A stretch of DNA of 64,000 nucleotides from Rhodoferax bucti (GTDB taxonomy: Bacteria > Pseudomonadota > Gammaproteobacteria > Burkholderiales > Burkholderiaceae_C), in contig NZ_VAHD01000002.1 in assembly GCF_005876985.1 (NCBI RefSeq), positions 248,001 to 312,000 on the forward strand. Direction: 5' to 3'. Below the pieces are notes generated by a model. The model did no database searches. It saw nothing but the letters and a program-made list of their open reading frames with translations, and was not told the origin of the DNA. The position numbers were made by a program, and so were the translations under genes. Position 1 is the stretch's first letter, and every line of letters starts with the position of its first letter. Shown here piece after piece: positions 60,467 to 64,000 of the stretch.

Positions 60467-61953
60467 GCGGCTTCTCCTGTCAGCACATAGCTCTCTAGAT
60501 TGATGGCGGTGAGGCCTTGGCTTTCCAGCCAGTAGCGCTGCAGCAGGTTGCCCAGCACCTCGACCCGGTAGGCACTGCTGGCGCGCATGTCGGAAATCGG
60601 GCTGAACTCGCCTCGCAAAGTGGCCTGGGCGGCTTTCACTGTGGCGGCGCTCCAGGGCTTGCCGAGCAAGGCGGCCTGTGTTTTGAGCGCACGCACTGGC
60701 GTGGCCGCCACACCACCCACCCCGATGCTGGCGTGGGTGACTATGCCGCTTTCGATATGCAGGTTCAGCGCGAGACAGACGGCAGAAATATCGTCTTCAA
60801 AGCGTTTGGAAATCTTGTAAACACGTGACCGCTCATAGGGCACGGTCTTGGGCACTTTGATCCAGGCCAACACTTCGTCCGGCGCCATGACGTTCTGGCG
60901 GTAGCCGGTGTAGAGGTTCTCGAGGCGCAGCTCACGATGCACGGCTTTCGCTTGCCTGCCTTTGCCGCGCCAGGCCATCAGCACCACGCTGGCGCCCAGG
61001 GCAATCAGCAGGGGCATGGAGTCGCCAATCGGCGAGCCATTGGCCACGTTGCCACCCAGCGTGCCTGCATTGCGCACCGGCAAACCGGCAAAGCGGCTGG
61101 CAAACGTGGCCAGCTGCGGCCGGTTCGCCACCAGGGCGGCAAATGCGTCGGTCAGGGTGACGGCGGCGCCGATGGCGATGTGGTGCGGGTACTGCTCCAC
61201 GCGCCGCAATTCGGCCACTTGGGTCACATCCAGCACGCGGGGGAAATCCTTGTGCATCTTGGTGACCCACAGGCCTACGTCGGTGCAGCCAGCGACGATT
61301 TGCGCCTCAGGGTGTTGCGCCCGCGCCGCCAGCAAGGCGGGCAGGGTGGTGGGGGATATATAAGAAGAATCGGCCTCTAGCGCCCGTCCCTCCTGCGCGA
61401 GCAGCTCCAATTTTGATAGCGTTTCGGTTTCGCGCAGGTCTACGGCCGGCTGGCCCAGCATGGTTTGGGCGGCATCCAGGATGGGGCGGTAGCCGGTGCA
61501 GCGGCACAAATTGCCGCTCAGGGCGTGCAGGGCGTCGTCCCGGGTGATGGGGGCGCCGGCATGGGCATGGTGGCGGTACAGGTCAAACAAGCTCATCACA
61601 AAGCCGGGGGTGCAAAAGCCGCATTGCGAGCCGTGGCACTGCACCATGGCTTCCTGGGCGGGGTGTAAGCGCCCGTCGTCGGCGGCAATGTCTTCTACCG
61701 TCCAGAGTGCCTTGCCATTGAGGCTGTGGGCCATCTTGATGCAGCTGTTGACCGCTTTGGTCTGCAGTTCGCCGTTGACCGATTCGCCCACGACCACGGT
61801 GCAGGCACCGCAGTCGCCTTCGTTACAGCCCTCTTTGGTGCCCGTGCAGTGCAGGTCTTCGCGCAGCACCTCCAGCAGGGTGCGGGTGGGGGGAACATCG
61901 TGCAGCGTGACGATTTCGCCGCGGCGTACAAACTTCAGGGGAGTGGTGGTCAT
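60463..61953 (-). CDS. xdhA: Xanthine dehydrogenase FeS/FAD subunit XdhA
   Basis: A 496-residue subunit. Two [2Fe-2S] clusters: plant-type CTGTKEGCNEGDCGAC and the helical CGFCTPGF/CRCTGYRP pair. The FAD domain follows (IVAGCTDVGLWVTK, NAGTLGGNVANGSPIGDSMPLLIALGA). A family 1 repeat encodes TLSKLELLAQEGRALEAD in the linker between the FeS and FAD domains. The ATG at 61953 begins MTTTPLKFVRRGE; the longer frame upstream enters the promoter. Confidence 0.95.
   Translation of the reverse strand: MTTTPLKFVRRGEIVTLHDVPPTRTLLEVLREDLHCTGTKEGCNEGDCGACTVVVGESVNGELQTKAVNSCIKMAHSLNGKALWTVEDIAADDGRLHPAQEAMVQCHGSQCGFCTPGFVMSLFDLYRHHAHAGAPITRDDALHALSGNLCRCTGYRPILDAAQTMLGQPAVDLRETETLSKLELLAQEGRALEADSSYISPTTLPALLAARAQHPEAQIVAGCTDVGLWVTKMHKDFPRVLDVTQVAELRRVEQYPHHIAIGAAVTLTDAFAALVANRPQLATFASRFAGLPVRNAGTLGGNVANGSPIGDSMPLLIALGASVVLMAWRGKGRQAKAVHRELRLENLYTGYRQNVMAPDEVLAWIKVPKTVPYERSRVYKISKRFEDDISAVCLALNLHIESGIVTHASIGVGGVAATPVRALKTQAALLGKPWSAATVKAAQATLRGEFSPISDMRASSAYRVEVLGNLLQRYWLESQGLTAINLESYVLTGEAA
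61372..61420 (-). repeat. Palindromic repeat family 1, copy 10, in frame in xdhA
   Basis: Plus strand: GGCCTCTAGCGCCCGTC, TGCGCGAGCAGC, TCCAATTTTGATAGC. The first 16 bases are the same as the intergenic copy at 47790. Encodes LSKLELLAQEGRALEA. Confidence 0.8.
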
Positions 61954-61999
61954 GGAGTGTTTCCTCGTGCGGGAGGGTAATCCGGGTGTTGTTCCGTTT

Positions 62000-62019
62000 C
62001 CATACGCATTAGCATATGG
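62000..62019. promoter_or_regulatory. Candidate LysR site between xdhA and the LysR gene
   Basis: CCATA-N10-TATGG in the 85-base gap between the divergent xdhA and LysR genes. Short arms; tentative. Confidence 0.35.
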
Positions 62020-62038
62020 GTCCAATTGAACGCTGTGT

Positions 62039-62971
62039 ATGAGAGACCAATCCCTTTTCGACAAGATAGACCTTCATTTGATCAGGGTCCTTCATACCGT
62101 GTTAACCGAGCGCAGCGTTTCGAAAGCCGCCATCCGTCTGGGCATGCACCAGCCGGCGGTCAGCGCATCGCTCAAACGCTTGCGGGACTTTGCCGGCGAC
62201 CCCTTGTTGGTGCGCTCCGGCTCCGGCATGGTGCCCACTGAGACGGCGCTGCGCATGCTCGAGCCCAGTGCCAGCATATTGCGTGCCGCGGAGATGTTGT
62301 TCTCTGACGCGCGGGGCTTTGAGCCTGCGGCGGCGCGCAACACCTTTCGCTTGGCGGCCAGTGATTACCTCGACCCCTTGTTTCTGCCCCGACTGGTGGC
62401 GCAGATCAAGGAGCAGGCCCCTTTTGCCGAGATTGAAATCCACCCCCTGAGCGGCGCGGCGGACTACCGCACCCAACTCGCCCAGGGCGATATTGATGTG
62501 GTCATTGGCAACTGGCCGCAGCCGCCGGATGATTTGCACCTGGGCCGCCTGTTTGGCGATGAGGTGGTGTGTCTGGTGTCCAACAAGCACCCCGCCGTGC
62601 GTCGCGGCTGGGACCAGACCCAGTGGCTGGAGGCCGAGCACATTGCGCCGGGCGCTACCCATCCCGGCGCCAAAGGCGTGATTGACGACCACCTCACCCG
62701 CTTGGGGCTTCAGCGGCATATCGTGGCCCGTTGCCCGCATTTCAGCCTGATTCCGGGCATGGTGGCATCAACCTTGCTGGTGTTGACTACCGGCCGTCAG
62801 TACTGTGAACGTTTTGTGGACACACTGCCGGTCACAATATTGCCTTGCCCTGTGGAGTTTCCCCGCATGATGTACTACCAGCTCTGGCATGCCCGCACCC
62901 ACACCAGTGCTTCCAATAAGTGGCTGCGTGAGCGCATCAAATCGGTGGCCGCAGAGCTCCGAAAAGAATAA
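62039..62971 (+). CDS. LysR family regulator, probable control of xdhAB
   Basis: A 310-residue LysR protein of the NodD/PnbR-like group: HLIRVLHTVLTERSVSKAAIRLGMHQPAVSASLKRLRDFAGDPLLVRSGSGM shortened to its HTH at residues ~14-60, then a ligand-binding half (DVVIGNWPQPPDDLHLGRLFGDEVVCLV). It is divergent from xdhAB and followed 22 bases later by the ABC ATPase, so it probably responds to a purine. Effector unproven. Confidence 0.92.
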   Translation: MRDQSLFDKIDLHLIRVLHTVLTERSVSKAAIRLGMHQPAVSASLKRLRDFAGDPLLVRSGSGMVPTETALRMLEPSASILRAAEMLFSDARGFEPAAARNTFRLAASDYLDPLFLPRLVAQIKEQAPFAEIEIHPLSGAADYRTQLAQGDIDVVIGNWPQPPDDLHLGRLFGDEVVCLVSNKHPAVRRGWDQTQWLEAEHIAPGATHPGAKGVIDDHLTRLGLQRHIVARCPHFSLIPGMVASTLLVLTTGRQYCERFVDTLPVTILPCPVEFPRMMYYQLWHARTHTSASNKWLRERIKSVAAELRKE

Positions 62972-62993
62972 TTAAAGAAGACAACACGCCTGT

Positions 62994-64000
62994 ATGGAAT
63001 CCACTTCGCCTCCGACTGCCGTGCCGCGGCTGCAACTCACCGGCATCACCAAGGCCTACCCCGGCGTGATCGCCAACAGCGAGGTGTCGCTCACGGTGCT
63101 GCCCGGCCAGACCCATGCCGTGCTGGGCGAAAACGGTGCCGGCAAGTCTACCTTGATGAAGATCATTTATGGATCCATCAAGCCCGATGCCGGCCAGGTG
63201 CTGTTCAACGGCAAGCCCGCCAATATCCGCAACCCCAAAGAGGCGCGGGCCTTGGGCATCAGCATGGTGTTCCAGCACTTCAACCTGTTTGACACCATCA
63301 CCGTGGCGGAGAACGTGTGGCTGGGTCTGGACAAGGCGCAAAGCCTGGAGCAGGTCACCGCCAGCATCACCGCCAAGGCGGCCGAATACGGTCTGGACAT
63401 CGACCCCAGCCGCCCGGTGCACACCCTGAGCGTTGGCGAGATGCAGCGGGTGGAAATCATCCGTGCCTTGCTGACCAACCCGCAGCTGCTGATTCTGGAC
63501 GAACCCACCTCGGTGTTGACGCCGCAGGCGGTCGAGAAGCTGTTTGTGGTGCTCAAAAAGCTGGCCTCAGAGGGCTGCAGTATTTTGTATATCTCGCACA
63601 AATTGCACGAGATCCGTGAGTTGTGCAATGCCTGCACCGTGCTGCGCGGCGGCAAAGTCACCGGCGTGTGCAACCCGGCAGAAGAGTCCAACGCATCGCT
63701 GTCCCGCTTGATGATCGGCGCGGAGCCGCCGCAGCTGGAGCATCGCCCGCAGCAAGCAGGCTCCCCGGTGCTCACCGTGAAAAACCTGAGCCTGGCTCGC
63801 GAAGACCAGTTCGGCGTCGACCTGAATGGCATTTCGCTCACGGTGCATGCCGGCGAGGTGGTGGGCATTGCCGGTGTCTCTGGCAACGGCCAAAAGGAAT
63901 TGCTGTATGCCTTGTCGGGTGAAGACGTGCGGGCGCCCAAGGGCAGTGTCAGCATGGGGAAAACCGATGCGTCTGCCCTGCACCCTGGTGCGCGGCGCAA
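62994..64000 (+). CDS. BmpA-type (nucleoside/sugar) ABC transporter ATPase, 3' partial
   Basis: The frame runs off the right edge; 335 residues are visible. A double-cassette ATPase: first cassette with GENGAGKST, FQHFNLFDTITVAENVWLG, LSVGEMQRVEIIRALL and LLILDEPTSVLTPQ; the second begins at PVLTVKNLSL with GVSGNGQKE. SVGEMQRVEI and the FNLFDTITVAEN form are typical of YufO/NupO-like ATPases that work with BmpA receptors for nucleosides. Beside xdhAB, a purine nucleoside or base is a likely cargo. Confidence 0.93.
   Translation, partial: MESTSPPTAVPRLQLTGITKAYPGVIANSEVSLTVLPGQTHAVLGENGAGKSTLMKIIYGSIKPDAGQVLFNGKPANIRNPKEARALGISMVFQHFNLFDTITVAENVWLGLDKAQSLEQVTASITAKAAEYGLDIDPSRPVHTLSVGEMQRVEIIRALLTNPQLLILDEPTSVLTPQAVEKLFVVLKKLASEGCSILYISHKLHEIRELCNACTVLRGGKVTGVCNPAEESNASLSRLMIGAEPPQLEHRPQQAGSPVLTVKNLSLAREDQFGVDLNGISLTVHAGEVVGIAGVSGNGQKELLYALSGEDVRAPKGSVSMGKTDASALHPGARR

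Overview
The window is GC-rich (roughly 60-65% by eye), densely packed betaproteobacterial chromosome. The gene families and their order point to the Comamonadaceae, probably a Rhodoferax- or Curvibacter-like organism: a urtABCDE urea transporter with a UrtB-type N-terminal domain, a UraD-AllC fusion, Bug/TctC receptors, DUF6502 and DUF5666 proteins. I see no rRNA, tRNA, CRISPR array, insertion sequence or prophage. No stretch over 300 bases lacks a gene.

Layout. 1-4 kb: a transporter-histidine kinase fusion (open at the left edge) and its LuxR-type response regulator. 4-11.8 kb: redox and housekeeping genes (ferric-reductase-like flavoprotein, cytochrome b561, two YceI proteins, a small ABC ATPase, a LigB-type dioxygenase, an SDR/LysR pair). 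11.7-15.3 kb: a small unexplained secretory cluster (FecR-domain, DUF5666 and DUF6502 proteins and a Ser-rich secreted protein) around a promoter region with three palindromes. 15.5-21.1 kb: urtABCDE. 21.1-34.3 kb: purine catabolism (ureD, a NitT/TauT-type ABC importer, an M20 hydrolase, uraD-allC, puuE, a GntR regulator, uraH, xdhC, puuD). 36.4-47.8 kb: oxidative uronate catabolism (glxR, garL, garD, a Bug receptor, a TRAP importer, an SMP-30 lactonase, udh, a FadR-type regulator, gudD). 47.9-51 kb: 8-oxoguanine-type deaminase and glycerate kinase. 51-54.8 kb: a Crp/Fnr regulator, a family 3 receptor and a two-component pair. 54.9-56.6 kb: an AT-richer GIY-YIG gene that looks foreign. 56.9-62 kb: a GlcG-like protein, an ankyrin protein and xdhBA. 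62-64 kb: a LysR regulator and a purine-nucleoside/sugar-type ABC ATPase cut by the right edge.

How it fits together. Xanthine goes to urate (XdhABC), 5-hydroxyisourate (PuuD), OHCU (UraH), allantoin (UraD), allantoate (PuuE), then the AllC products. Urea import (Urt) and UreD belong to the nitrogen end, but the urease structural genes are not here. Uronates go to aldarolactone (Udh), aldarate (lactonase), 5-keto-4-deoxyglucarate (GarD, GudD), pyruvate plus tartronate semialdehyde (GarL), glycerate (GlxR) and phosphoglycerate (glycerate kinase). GlxR and glycerate kinase would also serve glyoxylate from purines, but glyoxylate carboligase is not in the window.

The most unusual feature is two families of short palindromic repeats that sit in intergenic gaps and also in frame inside enzyme genes. 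Family 1 (about 50 bp, ten copies) lies inside seven genes, always in the same sense relative to transcription and using three reading frames; one copy encodes the hydrophobic core of the UrtB signal peptide. Family 2 (about 90-100 bp, three copies) has diverged inverted arms around a conserved core; one copy encodes the linker in the transporter-kinase fusion and two flank glxR.
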